Of a stretch of 64,000 nucleotides of DNA, positions 1 to 11,901 are shown one piece after another. Numbering within the stretch: position 1 is the stretch's first letter; each line of letters begins with the position of its first letter. Made by a program: the position numbers and the translations under genes. Source of the stretch: Mya arenaria (taxonomy: Eukaryota; Mollusca; Bivalvia; Myida; Myidae); NCBI RefSeq assembly GCF_026914265.1, contig NC_069134.1, forward strand, positions 67,821,594-67,885,593, in the 5' to 3' direction. Under the pieces are notes generated by a model, which saw only the letters and a program-made list of their open reading frames with translations, searched no databases and had not been told where the DNA came from.

Positions 1-110
1 TCTAGTAATTACATTTCCTTTCTAATAATGAGCAATTTGTCTAGCAATTACATTTTCTTTCTAATAATGAGCAATGTGTCTAGTAATTACATTTTCTTTC
101 TAGCATTTGG
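1..110. repeat. 39-bp tandem repeat at the window edge
   Basis: Two full units and one partial unit beginning TCTAGTAATTACATTT start at 1, 40 and 79. The array probably continues left of the window. It lies inside intron 1 of claudin-like copy C. Confidence 0.7.
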
Positions 111-1781
111 TCTTTTCATTCATTTGCTGTAGAAATGACCCAGCAGTTATGATATTATCAAATATAAAACTACATGTATACTATGAAGCGTATGAGATTA
201 CAAGTTAAAACAATAAACTAATTTTAAAAACATCAGTAAAATAATAAATTAAAAAATAAGAAACAAATTATTGCGCGCCCCAGGCATGATTCATATCCCG
301 GGCAATATCAGTCTTCAGGCGGGAAACATGTATGCATTTATCAACATTGCAGACTGAGTGGTCAACGTTCAAATTTTTATGTTTTACTGGTAAGTAAACA
401 TAGTATTAAACAAAGTTATCTATTTGGTCAGCACATCGCTGGATCAGACATGATATTAATACATTAATAAAGAAAAAAATTTAGAGGACTAATGCAAATT
501 ATAAAAAAAAATATTAATAAAAATAGGTGGAAAAAATGCCACCTAAAACGGAGAGGGGGACTTTTACCAGTTGACTGGATCGAATATTAACCAAATTCGG
601 AATCATTTAAAATAAATGCTTAACAAATAACGGCCGAATATTTGGAATAGTCTGTTTCGACGTAAAAGCAGTTGTTGTTGTTGTTGTTGTTGTTTTTAAA
701 ACTTGAAATTTGTTATGTGAACTTTGCCTTTTTTAGTGTCATTTAAGTATGACGCGTATCAGAAAGCAACTTCGTAGAAAAATACGACTACGCTTTGTGA
801 AACTCACCAAATGTCTTATCTGGAATATTGCGATTTTTTCTTCTTCAATTGATGTTTATTTATATAAACTGATGACTTAGACTAAGATCTAGACCTATTT
901 TGTTATTATTTCATATCTATAAATCAAATTAATTTTACAGATCTCTTTATAGCCAATTTACAAAAGTGTACTTTCTATAACATTAGTTTCCTGAAAACAA
1001 GAACAAGGAGATGTAGTTGACTTTCCTGGTTGGATAAATCAAATTTGATTGAATTGATAACAAATACTTACAAGACTATAGATAGAATATCAGCTATGTT
1101 TACCAATAAGACCTTTGCTTTTAGTTTTCCATATTTAATAACATTGCAATGTAATGATGCAACTAAAAACCATTACCTCCTCTCGGTGCTACCCTGTATT
1201 TGATTTACATTTGTTACATTTGTTTACATGCACTCTTACTCCCAAATAAGATTTACCACAACTCATACAAATGTTTTAATATACCAAAAGGATGAACAAA
1301 TGTCGAAAACAATTGTTCTTATTAAGGATACATAGTCTAATATGAAATAAGGTGCAGAAAACACGGTATTTCTACCTTATGAGGCGATAGTTAACCATAG
1401 TAAATATTTAAGCACTCACCAATCATTTAATATTTTTGCGTGTTCAGCTATTAAATACACGGTTACAATCTAGTTATCAGGAATTAATGTTTTCCAAAAA
1501 ATGCGTTATTTAGTATCTTTAATAGAGTGATAAATGTGTTATCTTTTAATCTTTATAATTGTGGCAATATAATGGTCATCGATATTGTGACATGTATGCT
1601 ATTCATTACCATGTTTAGTATGCACATGGGCCTACAAAACAATAAGTGCTGTAACGTGTTCAGTCATTCAATCCTTGTTCACTAAATTTCAACTTTGCCT
1701 TTACAAATTTGTGATCGCAGTATTATACATTAGTTTGTAATGCCCTTGCGTAATTAAAAATGTATAAATAAAACCACTCAC
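111..1781 (-). other. Intron 1 of claudin-like copy C (3' part)
   Basis: No coding signal is seen here, and I could not find exons 2 and 3 of copy C, so they should lie left of the window. Parts align by eye with intron 1 of the other copies: about 165-450 resembles 26370-26620 (copy A), and about 720-920 resembles 51655-51810 (copy B). The introns were therefore duplicated with the gene. A short TTG run sits near 671-695. Confidence 0.55.
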
Positions 1782-1941
1782 CAACTTCGGGAAAGTCTTG
1801 ACATGTTGACAGTTGACAAATTTTCCAAAGGCCAGAATAACTGTTCGAATTATACAACCAGTAGGGTATAGCAAGGCCGACGATGTCCAACAGAGCTGAC
1901 CCACCGGCTAGAGCAAGACTAACAAGCGCCAAAGTATCCAT
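1782..1941 (-). CDS. Claudin/PMP22-like membrane protein, copy C, exon 1 (partial gene)
   Basis: The exon encodes the first 53 residues plus one base of a small four-helix membrane protein, starting at ATG 1939-1941. The first hydrophobic helix spans about residues 4-28. It is followed by the start of an extracellular loop with W-x(n)-GLW-x2-C-x4-C, the hallmark of the PMP22/EMP/claudin superfamily, whose members act in junctions or membrane organisation. The exon ends in phase 1 at a GTGAGT donor (1781 downward), as in copies A and B. The TM1 residues are nearly identical to those copies, while the loop differs. Remaining exons are off the left edge. The exact function of this branch is not known to me. 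Confidence 0.75.
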
Positions 1942-2190
1942 TTTAAATTTCTTAATTCCTGCAAGTGTTCGTCCTGGCCAAGAAGCTCTGTTGAGAATGA
2001 GGTAAAGTCGGTCCCAGACATCCCTTTAAGTCGTTCCGAAAAGTGCAAGTTCATCTGATAAAATTTATTGAGATAATGCAGGCAAAGCCTGTACGGGGAG
2101 TATATAAACTCAAGCTGATATTTGATTTCAAAACAAGTTATGACACAATGATGAGCTTTCGTCAACGCTAGGCGGGAAGTTGATCATTAA
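1942..2190 (-). promoter_or_regulatory. 5' flank / probable 5' UTR and promoter of copy C
   Basis: The sequence is conserved with the flanks of copy A (27414-27600) and copy B (52433-52670), including a CTTGCA..GAATTAAGAAATTTAAA-like stretch just before the start. A TATA-like TTTATATA lies at about 2100-2108, read on the minus strand, some 160 bases upstream of the ATG. At the matching place copy B reads TCTATGCT and copy A has diverged, so only copy C keeps a TATA-like box. The promoter role is inferred. Confidence 0.4.
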
Positions 2191-2279
2191 AATTGTTGTT
2201 CGCACATATTTGTGAACCAATGGTAATTTAAGATTTACTTTACTTCAGTTCATAACATGTAGAAAATATTTGACGGTTA

Positions 2280-3170
2280 ATATAAACATTTTTAAACAGC
2301 AGCAGTCCGTGCGGAATACCCAGGACAAGAGGATATGTAATCTGAACATTGTATTAGACCGACTAATCTTCTTCTCTAGCATGCGACTTGTGCATTGAGT
2401 CGTCGAAAGCTGCCGTTGATTACAGAGCATTTTACCTCAGGAGTTCGTAGAAGTGTACCAAAGATTAACTCTAAAACACTAGGCAGATTCTCTAGAAAGC
2501 CATTTTTTCATGTTCAAATCCTCATGTATTTTGTTCACTCCAAATTCTTAAGTACAATATGTTTACTGCCATAATTGGTAAAGTTTGCCTATCTTATTTC
2601 TTGTCTTGTTGTTATCATGAGAAGCAGAATATATTATGAAACTACCTAGCACAAAAAACTTTCTGCTTTAAGGGATGCGTATAATTTTTTTCTTAGGTTT
2701 GCCTCATGAAATACAATGGAATATAATCTCCTGTTAGTCATGATAAGGCGAGCCGCAAAATGTCCGAAAAATCTACACCGCGACATTATATATGCTTCAC
2801 CATATGGTATTAATCAATCCAAGAATATCCGTTATTTCAGATTCATTATTGTTGATATTCTAAAGTTATATTGATATAAATTTGCCGGTTCATTTGAAGA
2901 TTTACTTCTTGAAAACAAAGCTAATATGTTTTAACACAAACAAGCATTACTAATTTTGATCAGAAAGTTGTAGGCATATATTAAACATTTATTTTGTAAA
3001 CCTTTCAAGAACTTCTACGAAAATATAGTCAGTCTCGCCAAAATATTAGGTGCGGGCGAAATTTGTATTAGTATATTTTTCGCATTGCGATAAAATGAGT
3101 GGGGTTAATCCTACGAACAACTGATTAATTTGTTGTGGCCTCATATTTTGTATTTATTTGGCTAGTTCCG
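2280..3170. repeat. Duplicated upstream block (pairs with 14190-15360)
   Basis: Shared stretches include TTCTCTAGCATGC, CAGCATTTTACCTCAGGAGT, GGTTTGCCTCATGAAAT and TTGTTGATATT, in the same order and orientation. Copy C carries about 200 extra bases near 2480-2690. The 14-15 kb copy carries a MITE absent here, which makes 2850-2859 its empty site. No gene is seen. Confidence 0.7.
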
Positions 3171-3289
3171 AAACTCAAGATACGTTTTTTCACAACATGT
3201 CTTTAGTGTTCATATTTATCTATACATTTAATTTGACAATTATTTCTATTAATGATATGCTGATGATATCTCCATAAAACATACAAAAT

Positions 3290-3700
3290 GCCGCGTAATT
3301 TCCACCAAGTGAAACATTGGCATGGCATTTGGTGAAAAACAGATAAAAAACCCAGATCATTGCATGTGGCGGAAAATTCGTGAAAAACGTTCCAATACTC
3401 CATCAACTGTCACACTTGGGTGGCATTTGATGAACAATTTGCCAACAACTGCCTGGTGGCATTTGGTTGAAAACGTTTAAATACTCGAACATTTGCCACG
3501 TTGGGTCGGCATCTGGTTAAAGTATTGTCACCAACTTTCACGTGGTATTTGGTGGAAGAAGTAATCGAGGGTTAAAAGAGAAAAGGTTCTATCTTCTTCT
3601 TTATTTAATGCCACTTAGAACCTTTTCGCCTCGAGTTACAATGCTCCACAAACTGGCAAACTGGTGTTGCATTTGGTGAAAGAAAGGTGGAAAACGTAGA
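3290..3700. repeat. Degenerate ~60-bp repeats around GTGGCATTTGGTG
   Basis: The motif GGCATTTGGTG or a close variant recurs near 3321, 3421, 3452, 3510, 3542 and 3668, with CCACCAACT-like blocks between. A hairpin with arms AAAAGGTTCTA and TAGAACCTTTT lies near 3580-3627. No function is apparent. Confidence 0.5.
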
Positions 3701-3924
3701 CAATATCTGGTAAGTCATTACGTCCCTTTTGCTTCAGTTATTCATCGTTTTTCACAAAGTGCTAATTGTTCCAATATTCGCCAACTGCCACGCACTTGTG
3801 ATCCATTTAGGAAAGGATGATGCTTTGCACCAATGTGGTCTTTATGTTTGCGTTTTAATAACATGTACGATAACACAAGGAAATATTTTTTTGCGATTAT
3901 CAGTCAGCCTACCATATTGTTATG

Positions 3925-4205
3925 AAAAATTACAGAAACAAGCTACGTAGTCGAAAGTTTGAACATAAACCCAGTTTAATGACACATGGTAAACGCCAAA
4001 GACAAAGAGCACAAAAACAAACCAAAACATAGAACAACAGCACACAACTCAACACTTTAAGTATATACTATATAAAAAAACTATGGGTGTTTATCAAGCA
4101 TTGTTAAGTACCGCCTTGGAACGGTCAGTAAAATGTTAATTTACTGGGAGGTTAAACCAGTTTGTGTGCGCAAACTTACTCTTATCCAAACAATCCCGAA
4201 TTAAG
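3925..4205 (+). repeat. Dispersed repeat family R1
   Basis: It runs from ACAGAAACAAGCT through GTTTGAACATAAACCCAG to TACCGCCTTGGAACGGTCAG. The same sequence recurs at 8385-8480, 9278-9402, 26717-26775 (reversed) and 60690-60930 (reversed). No ORF or terminal repeat is seen. It is probably a non-autonomous mobile element of unknown class. Confidence 0.6.
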
Positions 4206-4429
4206 TAAAAACGTAAATGGTAAATCTTATCAAAATATGCATTATGAAAAAAAGCTCCCTATAATCTTGACTTGATGTAATGACCCTAACATAAACAGGG
4301 GTCCAATACTGTTTATGATTAATTTTCCATACAGTACAAGTTTAAGTTGAACTTTAACAAACGATTTTCAAACTCTACTGTACTTTTTGCATGCGCATGC
4401 AACTAAACGTACAAGCACAGGTCGTGTTT

Positions 4430-4990
4430 TAAGACCTCTCTATTATTCCACATGCACAATATAAAAATAGTATAAAAACGTTTCAATCAAAATCTTAAGT
4501 TTCATAGAAACTAAACCCGCTCTTATATATAAAGATAATGATGTGATAAGATAGCTTTAAAGCTTTCGCATTCTATATTTGCAAAGTACTTGTACCGTAA
4601 GTTAATCATAGCTATTTCGAAAAACGCACGACTGTTGAATAAAAAGTGGATTATATGTTTTCACCCTTTTCCAAAAAAACCTCTTATTTTTTTGACAGCT
4701 TGACTTATGTTACTAGCTTATGAATGCACAGTAATCTACTTAATATTTTCAATATTTGTAATTGCAATAAAGAAATTCTTCCAGTCGTGCTGGTGATAAC
4801 ACGTCTCCACATCACATAGTACCCCCAGACATGTTCACCCTGATACTGATTTGAAGTGGACGTGCCAGAGCCAGGGATTTTTCATACTTTTATAAACATA
4901 ATAACCGTATGTAAATACTTCTGTCAAATTTTGTTCAACATATCTGAACAATGTTGCCACCTACATGTTAAAATAAAGATGAGAATTTTA
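4430..4990. repeat. Duplicated block H, copy 1
   Basis: It aligns by eye with 33300-33800 and 55240-55630. Shared words include CCACATGC, GCTTTCGCATTCT, GACTGxxxAATAAAAAGTGGATTATATG-like stretches and CTTGTGATAAC. No coding potential is seen. Its recurrence near each claudin-like unit marks it as part of the ~25-kb duplication. Confidence 0.6.
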
Positions 4991-4999
4991 GCTGACGTG

Positions 5000-6620
5000 A
5001 GTCCATCTTGATGGGATATGGGTTTTTTTACATTTATTACATAAACACATAACGTAATACATAACAAAACGTTGTAAGAAAAGAAATATAACTATCATAT
5101 AATGTGTTTGGTATTAGCAATGTTATTACTAGAAGTTATGTGTGGCGAAGTGCTTCATTCAAAACATTGAAGTCTCTCCTAAATTGCAGTGAGTTAAAGG
5201 GAGTCGCTGATGTTTTATGGACCAAAAGTTAATTTTCCGGGTAATGCTTCTGAAAACACTTATTAATGGTATAAGTATTTTACTCTATGATATTGAAATG
5301 GCTTAAAAATATAAATATTAAAAGTATAAAATGAAGTACTTTGGTGTTAGTGAGATGCGATCCAACGCCGGGAACATCAAGAAAAAAACATAGAAAATAG
5401 ACGCCTTAACCACTAGACTTGAAAAAAGTGATGGATATTTTGACCATTTAACAAGAAATTCATATCATTACGTGACAATGTCAATCACCCCGTCACGCAA
5501 CAATAAAGTCGATAAGGCTTTCGATAACATTTAAAGTGCTATAAGGGACCTAACTTTACTAGAAGTTGCTTATGAATTTAAATTCCTGTGCTAAACACAA
5601 CTCCACATTGCTATTCATCAATGATCAACGTTTTATTCAAGTCCTTACAGTTGTTTGCCAGTAATGCTTGGACAATGAGTTTTTTTCAAGAAATTCAATG
5701 AACACTTGTTAATACCTTTGCATCCATTATTTTTATAATTTACTGAGGTATGCTTCAGACAAACCTTTTGCATTCAAGCGCCCGAAAATTTGAATTTGCA
5801 TTCAAATCCTTCCAGTAGCTTCCAAATTATGCTTTGTACAAACTTGTTTTATTAAATGTGGTCTAAGGGTAGATAACTATGCAATAGTGTGACAAAGAGT
5901 GGATAAGAGTTATTTTTCATGCACGGTGCACAAGTTAACATTATTATCTATAAAATATAATGTTCAAGGTTTCTATAAAAACTTTTGAAATTGTTAGCAA
6001 TGGACTGGACAAAGTGTTTTATTGTTTTTATGATCAAGAAAATATAACTGCAACCAAATGCCCCCAAGTGTTATAACTCTTGCTAGGTGCAACATTTATT
6101 TCGCATTTCATCAATGTTCAAAGATTCGAGAAAATATTTTTTTCAATCAAACTTCGAATTTCAATCAAATCCCTTTTCAGTATATATAATCATATATATG
6201 TTCAAAGTTGCAATCAAGTCCTTTACTTACATTTCGAGTTCTGCTTCGGACAATGTTTGTTTGAACAAAAATAGATGGGATAGTAAACGTTTATTTTAAG
6301 AAAAAGATAACCGACGTATAATATTTGCCGTGTGTTTAAACTAGTAAACTCCCCAAAAAAGTCTACAGATATATAAACCTTACGCTGTAATTCATAATAT
6401 GGGTTTCTATTAAATTGTTACTACTCGGCGGTTTCCGGCAAACTTCGGAGTGGAATTGAGTTAATGTATGGATAAAATAATTACCCCCACCCCCCCGTCT
6501 TGATATAAAGAGTATTCCGTTAATTCCTGTTGTATGTGAATTGAATCAAACAAGATTTAACCTTTTACATATTATATAGCTCACAAAAAGATCAAATTAT
6601 ATTTCATATGGTAATGGACT
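5000..6620. other. Gap: nothing recognised
   Basis: AT-rich DNA. A loosely repeated motif around TTCAAGTCCTTACA and GCTTxGGACAATG appears near 5637-5690, 5803-5850 and 6210-6265. Short ORFs here have no recognisable family. Confidence 0.4.
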
Positions 6621-6624
6621 CTGA

Positions 6625-6801
6625 GAAGGTTTCATAGTTTGTCAATGGTGCGGCAGCTACATTGCTCGATATGAAAAATGTACATTTGAACATTCTCTCT
6701 GCCTTCGGTGTTTCGAAAATGTCTGCCAACATTGTTGGATAAACCAACCGATACAACGTGAGCATAGAAGAAATAGAAAAACGTTACGTGGTGTGTCTTG
6801 A
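6625..6801 (+). pseudogene. Cys-rich zinc-binding-like ORF fragment
   Basis: An open frame without ATG, about 58 residues long. It has seven cysteines arranged as C-x2-C, then C-x6-C-x2-C, then C-x4-C-x2-C, followed by a basic tail ending at TGA 6799-6801. The spacing suggests a zinc-binding treble-clef or ribbon fragment, but I do not recognise the family. It starts a stretch of higher-GC, coding-like DNA to about 8350. It may be an exon or a mobile-element relic. Confidence 0.3.
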
Positions 6802-6889
6802 ACTATTGAGAACATTATCTAGCCAGAATCAAGCAAAACACAATTTAAACACGATGAGATTTTGTCTTAAATCATCTCGGTCTGGAATA

Positions 6890-8350
6890 TGACATGTTGA
6901 AATGTCAAACAATTTGCATCATGACAAACAATCGTCTTGAGATCTACCAGTGCGACGACTTAGCAGAGGCTCGATTGGTGTCGAGCGTTTCAACGGTTTG
7001 TTTATTTACTGTTTTATTCAGGACTATACAATGTCGACAAAGCCTTATTGTTTTGTACTATACTAGCATCTCAGTGGGGCGAGGAGAAGCAGCCGGCGGT
7101 GTTCGATGCCCTGAAGTTTGCGATTGAAGTTGTGCTGAGCCAGATCCAGGCTGGGGTATAGCGGATTGACGGTCTGGTAGTTGGCTATGTTTCATTCAAG
7201 CGAGCAAAAACATTACTGTGCAACGCTCTAAGAGCTACTAGCGGTAGTTTGGCTCACCCGGCAGTATCGCCATTATAATTTTGGATATTCCTTAATTGTT
7301 TGTACTGCTCATTCGAGTCTTTCATGGCTGATGCGGTTTAGGCAGCCACTGGGTCTTTTGACCATGACGATGGAAGAACCATCTCAGTATAACATGGTTC
7401 TCCGTCATTGAGCGGGCAACACCTGAATGCGAAAACCCTGTCCAAACTACCAGAACATGGAAATCCAAAAGATCATATGACAATGTTGCCTTGTGCCTTG
7501 TGCAAATACTATCTTTTGGTAGATAAGTGAAGTACGTTCACTGACGTAGTCGGTGATGTAGTTCCATTGGCTCCTCGGGTATCGTAGTAGAAACCGACCC
7601 TGATCAAGTTGGTAACGATGCAAGGGACTGGCGTGGTGGTTCTGTGTGCATTGACACTAGTGTAAGTGTTTCGTAGTTAATCATGCTGGTAAGGCGGATG
7701 CGGCTTCTATAACACAGATTCGAAAGATTTCAGTAGGTGACTCTTGCGAAAGTTTCGATAGAGCAAGTAATGTAGATACAATCTAATGTGAGGACCAGTT
7801 TCACATTTTGAGTGACTCAGGGGGCGAGTAGTTTAACCTCATCCAAGAGTAATGGCCTTTCCATAGATTATTTTAAAGTAACGCAGGGTTGGGATTCTGA
7901 CTTTGTGATTGTTTTTCAGTGGCCCATTGGCGCTTTTCAGCCTAGTGAAACCTAGTAGTTTTCAGGAAGTCTATCAGCAAATTAAGTCCTGCTGGATGAA
8001 GAAAGAACATATAGTTCTGCTTATGGGTGTTATGTACCAGAATGGCCATGCCGGTAAAGGCTACCGTTTCCTCTCCATCTAGTTGATAGGCGCTATCACC
8101 GGCAGAAGATAGAGGAACGTGACGATAAAGGCCTCCATAAAAATAAGGGTGTTGCCAGATAACTGACTCTCTAAAGGGGTTGGTTTGATGAGGTCGTAGG
8201 AGCTTTAAGAAAAATGCACAGCGCATGACTAGTGCGGCACCTTGCAGCATGGGTTGGTGTAGCGGTATACTAGGACACCATATGCTAAGATTGGAAGATA
8301 TGTAGTCGGAGCTGTAGCCGGAGCTGTATATACCAAAACACCGGAAACAC
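6890..8350. other. Higher-GC, coding-like but broken stretch
   Basis: Base composition is clearly less AT-rich than the neighbours. On the plus strand a coding-like run from 7076 to 7158 (containing QPAVFDALKFAIEVVLSQIQ) ends at a stop. On the minus strand 7942-8250 is open for 102 residues. Neither gives a family I recognise. The likeliest reading is a decayed gene or mobile-element ORF with several stops. Confidence 0.3.
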
Positions 8351-8384
8351 AGTATTTATGTGAAAATAACATAGAAATAAGCTC

Positions 8385-8480
8385 AGTAGCCAAAGGTTTA
8401 AACATAAACCCATGTTAATGGCACCGGGTAAACGCAAAAGACATAGAACACAAAAACAAAAAAATCACGGACAAGAAAAA
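8385..8480 (+). repeat. Repeat R1 fragment
   Basis: It matches the core of the 3925-4205 repeat: CTCAGTAGCCAAAGGTTTAA, the AAACCC block and GACATAGAACACAAAAAC. It sits just before the LINE relic. Confidence 0.6.
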
Positions 8481-8881
8481 GTAGGAAAACTGTTTCCAAA
8501 AAAAGTAGACGCGCCTTAAACGAACGCGAAGCAATATTTGAGAATGTTTAAAGATTCTTCAGTTAAGTCAACATCAGATTAAATTTGCATAATTAGACAT
8601 AAGAACTTACATAAGAAGAAATAAATGGATCTATTAAACAACTACGAAAGAATACTAGCGGCGGGATGGATTTATATTGGATGATATATTAATACATGGT
8701 GAAGAAATTTTAGCATACTGTTCATGCTTTATTTAATTTGTGTTTAAAACGGGGGCGTTTCCCAGAAATTTGGTCTGAGGATATTATTGTCCCGAAACTT
8801 AAAACTGGTGACGAAAATCATCCGGGCAATTAAAGAGGAATATCATTATTATGTACATTAGGACAATTTTCACAATAATTC

Positions 8882-9238
8882 TTAAAGCTGCACTCTCACA
8901 GATTGAACGTTTTGACAACATTTTTTTTATTTTTTGTCATGGAACGAGCCATTTTTTTTGCGTGGAAACCAGTTATAAAAGACCGCTGACAAAATATTAG
9001 ATCGCAGACTTGTTTTTAAGTTAAAAATGATGTGTAATGCATTTTTCTTTAACCGTTAGTAACGGTTTAAGCCATAAAACTTTAATATTCGACGGAAATA
9101 TGAAAATCTACGATCTGATTTTTTGTCAGCAAACTTGTATCATTGGTTTGCAAATATTTATGCAAATATTTGCTCTTTCCAAGACAAAACATATAATTGT
9201 TGTAAAAATGGTATATCTGCGAGAGTGCAGCTCTCTAA
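8882..9238. mobile_element. MITE-like element inserted in the LINE
   Basis: About 357 bp with inverted ends. The left end is TTAAAGCTGCACTCTCACAG; the right end read in reverse is TTAGAGAGCTGCACTCTCGC. It has no ORF. It interrupts the reverse transcriptase between conserved blocks, so it arrived after the LINE. I could not define a target duplication with confidence. Confidence 0.6.
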
Positions 9239-9277
9239 AAATGGTATATCTACAGAAAAAAAATACAAATATATATG

Positions 9278-9402
9278 CAAAAAACTACAGAAACATGCTC
9301 AGTAGCAAAAAGTTTAAACATAAACCCGGTTTAGTGGCAATGGGCAACGCCAAAAGACATAGAACACAAGTTCACAAACAAGAAACATAGAACAGCATAC
9401 AA
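9278..9402 (+). repeat. Repeat R1 fragment inside the LINE
   Basis: ACTACAGAAACATGCTCAGT through CATAAACCCGGTTTAGTGGC matches the R1 copies at 3925 and 8385. With the MITE next to it, it accounts for the break in the RT domain. Confidence 0.6.
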
Positions 9403-11352
9403 CTATGTAGAATCTCATCTAGGTTTCCATAAAGGCATGAGTACAGTGGAAACAGTATTTATACTGTACTGTTTAAGTAGTACTTGTTTAAGTAACGACA
9501 TTGTATTCTGCACATTTGTTGATTTCCAAAAGGCTTTTGATGTTGGTGTAAGAGATGTGTTATGGTTTAAATTACTTAAATATGGGGTAAGGGGTAACAT
9601 ATTAAATGTCATCAAATCTTTGTATAAGAATGTTTAGACGAAAGTGAAAATGTGCGATAACCTTAGTGTTTCTTTCACATGTGATTTAGGGATACGTCAA
9701 GGTGAAAATATTTAACCTTTTTTATTTAAAATGTATTCAAATGCCATAGAGGAGACATTTGTTCTACAAGAAGTGCAGGATGGAACTAGGAGGTTTGAAA
9801 TAATTTATGTTATTGTACGCGGACGATTGTATTTTGTTCGCAAACAATGCACAGGCACTACAGAATTTCATTAAATGTTTTAGACGAGTATTGTGATAGA
9901 TGAAAGCTGACGGTGAAAATTTAAAGAAAACACGAAAAAAAATGATTTTAATAGAGGCATCAGACATCCACAAAATTTGTCTTTCAATTATAAGAATGAA
10001 GAATAAGGATAGGAAGAGTAAGTAAATCAAATACCTTGGCATTTTATTCACCAATTCTGTTTAAATGCTAGGACGTCAAGCATTAAAGGCTAATTTAAAA
10101 TAAATAAGTAAATTTTCGACTACTGGATATGTTTCTGTAGTTTTTCATATAAATATTTATTTAAGTGCACCGATATTTCACCAAAATAATTCTTGATCTT
10201 TTTGATAAATATAGCTCAAATTCTCAATTATTCAAGTGAAGTATGGGATTCAATACTGGGTCAGGTTGTGCTCACTCATTTAACATTTTGCAAAAAGGCT
10301 ATTTTGCGTTAAAATATTAACGCAAAATGACTCTATTTATGGTGGAAGAAGAAGATTAAATCTAATAAATGGAAGATATTGTACTGTTTTCAAGTTGGTT
10401 AAAACTCTGTACGTGTGGGGGTAACAATTATATGAAATACGCGTAGAATATGTTAAAGAATTAAATTGATGCAAAAATAAATTGGCCTTCGAAAGTTAAA
10501 GTGTTACTTACCCAGTTACCTTTTTACGAAACTTTGTTTAATACAGGAGTAAGTAACTAAGTTTACTAAGTTTACTTTACTGTTAGTTAAACAAAGACTG
10601 TTTGTTCAAAATTTAAGTGCATGAATATACATATGAATAATGTAGGTCAATGTTTTACAGAACTATTTTTTTAAGTTTTATGTTTAGCGAAAAGTCAACC
10701 TAGTAAACAAATCAAAATTCAGAAGTGCTCTAGATTACGCTTGTCATCACACAGGTTAGTTTGTGGAGACTGGACGGTGGCGGAGACCTCAAAGTATACC
10801 ATATAACAAATGCAAATGTATTAATAATTCGGGGTATTGGAAGATGAATTTCATTTTGTTTTGGAATACGATGGTTATAAAGATAAACAAATATATATTT
10901 TTGGCCTTATCCAAGCTTCTTAAAATTTGTGCAATTGATAGATAGTGAAAATACTTGCCACTTTACTGACAAGGTTGTTGATATAAGATGCCATTAAGTA
11001 GCTGAATGACGTGTTTTCCCAATATGCATGTTGTCTCTTCTGTACGACATGAGACATTCTTCATTCCAGAGTAAGCCAAATAATATCTGCTGTTTTAAGT
11101 AGTTAATTTTGCATGAAAAGCTTACAAATGCATTCAAGTAAGTGGAATACGCAATAATATGAAAAATAATAAGAAGGACGAGAAAGAGTTAACGATGAGA
11201 CTCGGGAATGTGGACAGGTCAAGTCAATGGTTGATTTAGGTTTGTTCTTATTGATGTGGGAGATCAGACACGTTTAGTTTGTCAAATATTGCTAAAATTG
11301 TTGGAAATCATTATGTTTGTGTGAAGAATGGCTTCGTTTGATCCAAACTGTA

Positions 11353-11901
11353 TTATTTGAAGAGACAATGACCTGATATTTGATAACTGGTCAAAGGGAT
11401 GGTTTCTTTGAGCATGATAAAGTGGACAGGTAAAAAGAAATGATATGTATCCTCGATTTCTCCACATTGGTAGTACGGGAAATCGACAATGACTTTGGCG
11501 AACAGATGCTCGTTGAGCCTGCTACAGTGCATACGCAGTCTTGCGTGAGCAGCACTATAGTTGCGTTCACCATCATAAGAGACTTCGTGTACTGTTCTAT
11601 TCTTGTTAAGGTTATGCTTGAAAGAAGGCAACGATGGAGAAGAACGAACATCTTCTGATTGACCATTCCAAGAAGATATGGTAGATGACATAAAGGAGGT
11701 CGATAGTAATTGTGATTTACATGCAAAATTATGAAGGTTAAATGAGATTGTAGGAGGTTGTATCTCCAAGACGGGATGGAAAAAGTGTTGCAAGAGTCCC
11801 GTTCCAGTGTAAAAGTTCTTCTTTAGGTCTTTGTTAGCTTGAGTCTTTAGGCTAACTAAGGATATCAAGAATTCATCAAAAGTACAAGCTTCATTTTTCA
11901 T
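11353..11901 (-). pseudogene. LINE relic, 3' end of ORF2
   Basis: The open frame of 182 residues ends in the zinc-ribbon-like C-terminal tail of bivalve-type LINE proteins: SWNG, a SLPSFKHNL block, ARLRMHCSRLNEHL, then CG-x-IEDTYHFF. The cysteine pair before CG is lost (Y-Q-C-G). No RT domain is attached upstream. It resembles the younger copy at 36161-36548. It is probably a 5'-truncated insertion. Confidence 0.7.

Larger units (their letters stand above)
8600..10950 (+). pseudogene. Non-LTR retrotransposon (LINE) relic, reverse transcriptase and C-terminus
   Basis: Once encoded a reverse transcriptase that copies its own RNA. In order: 8740-8850 gives the N-terminal RT block (P-E-I-W...I-V-P-K...G-D, then RGISLL). 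After an interruption, 9411-9640 gives GFHKGMST and FVDFQKAFD (first catalytic Asp). About 9685-9720 gives GIRQG, and about 9813-9845 gives the YADD catalytic motif. About 10020-10060 gives KYLGI, and 10700-10930 gives the C-terminal ETGRW region. Stops and frameshifts separate these pieces, so it is dead. The gap at 8882-9402 holds a TIR element and a piece of repeat R1. The LINE clade is not resolved. Confidence 0.8.

Noticed and set aside
7942..8250. 102-residue minus-strand ORF as a gene
   Set aside because: No family, no splice or promoter context, and it sits in a stretch with coding-like but broken readings on the other strand.
9764..10054. 96-residue minus-strand hydrophobic ORF
   Set aside because: Antisense of the LINE reverse transcriptase relic, whose plus-strand reading has YADD and KYLGI motifs.
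11440..11658. 72-residue plus-strand ORF
   Set aside because: Antisense shadow of the minus-strand LINE C-terminus.
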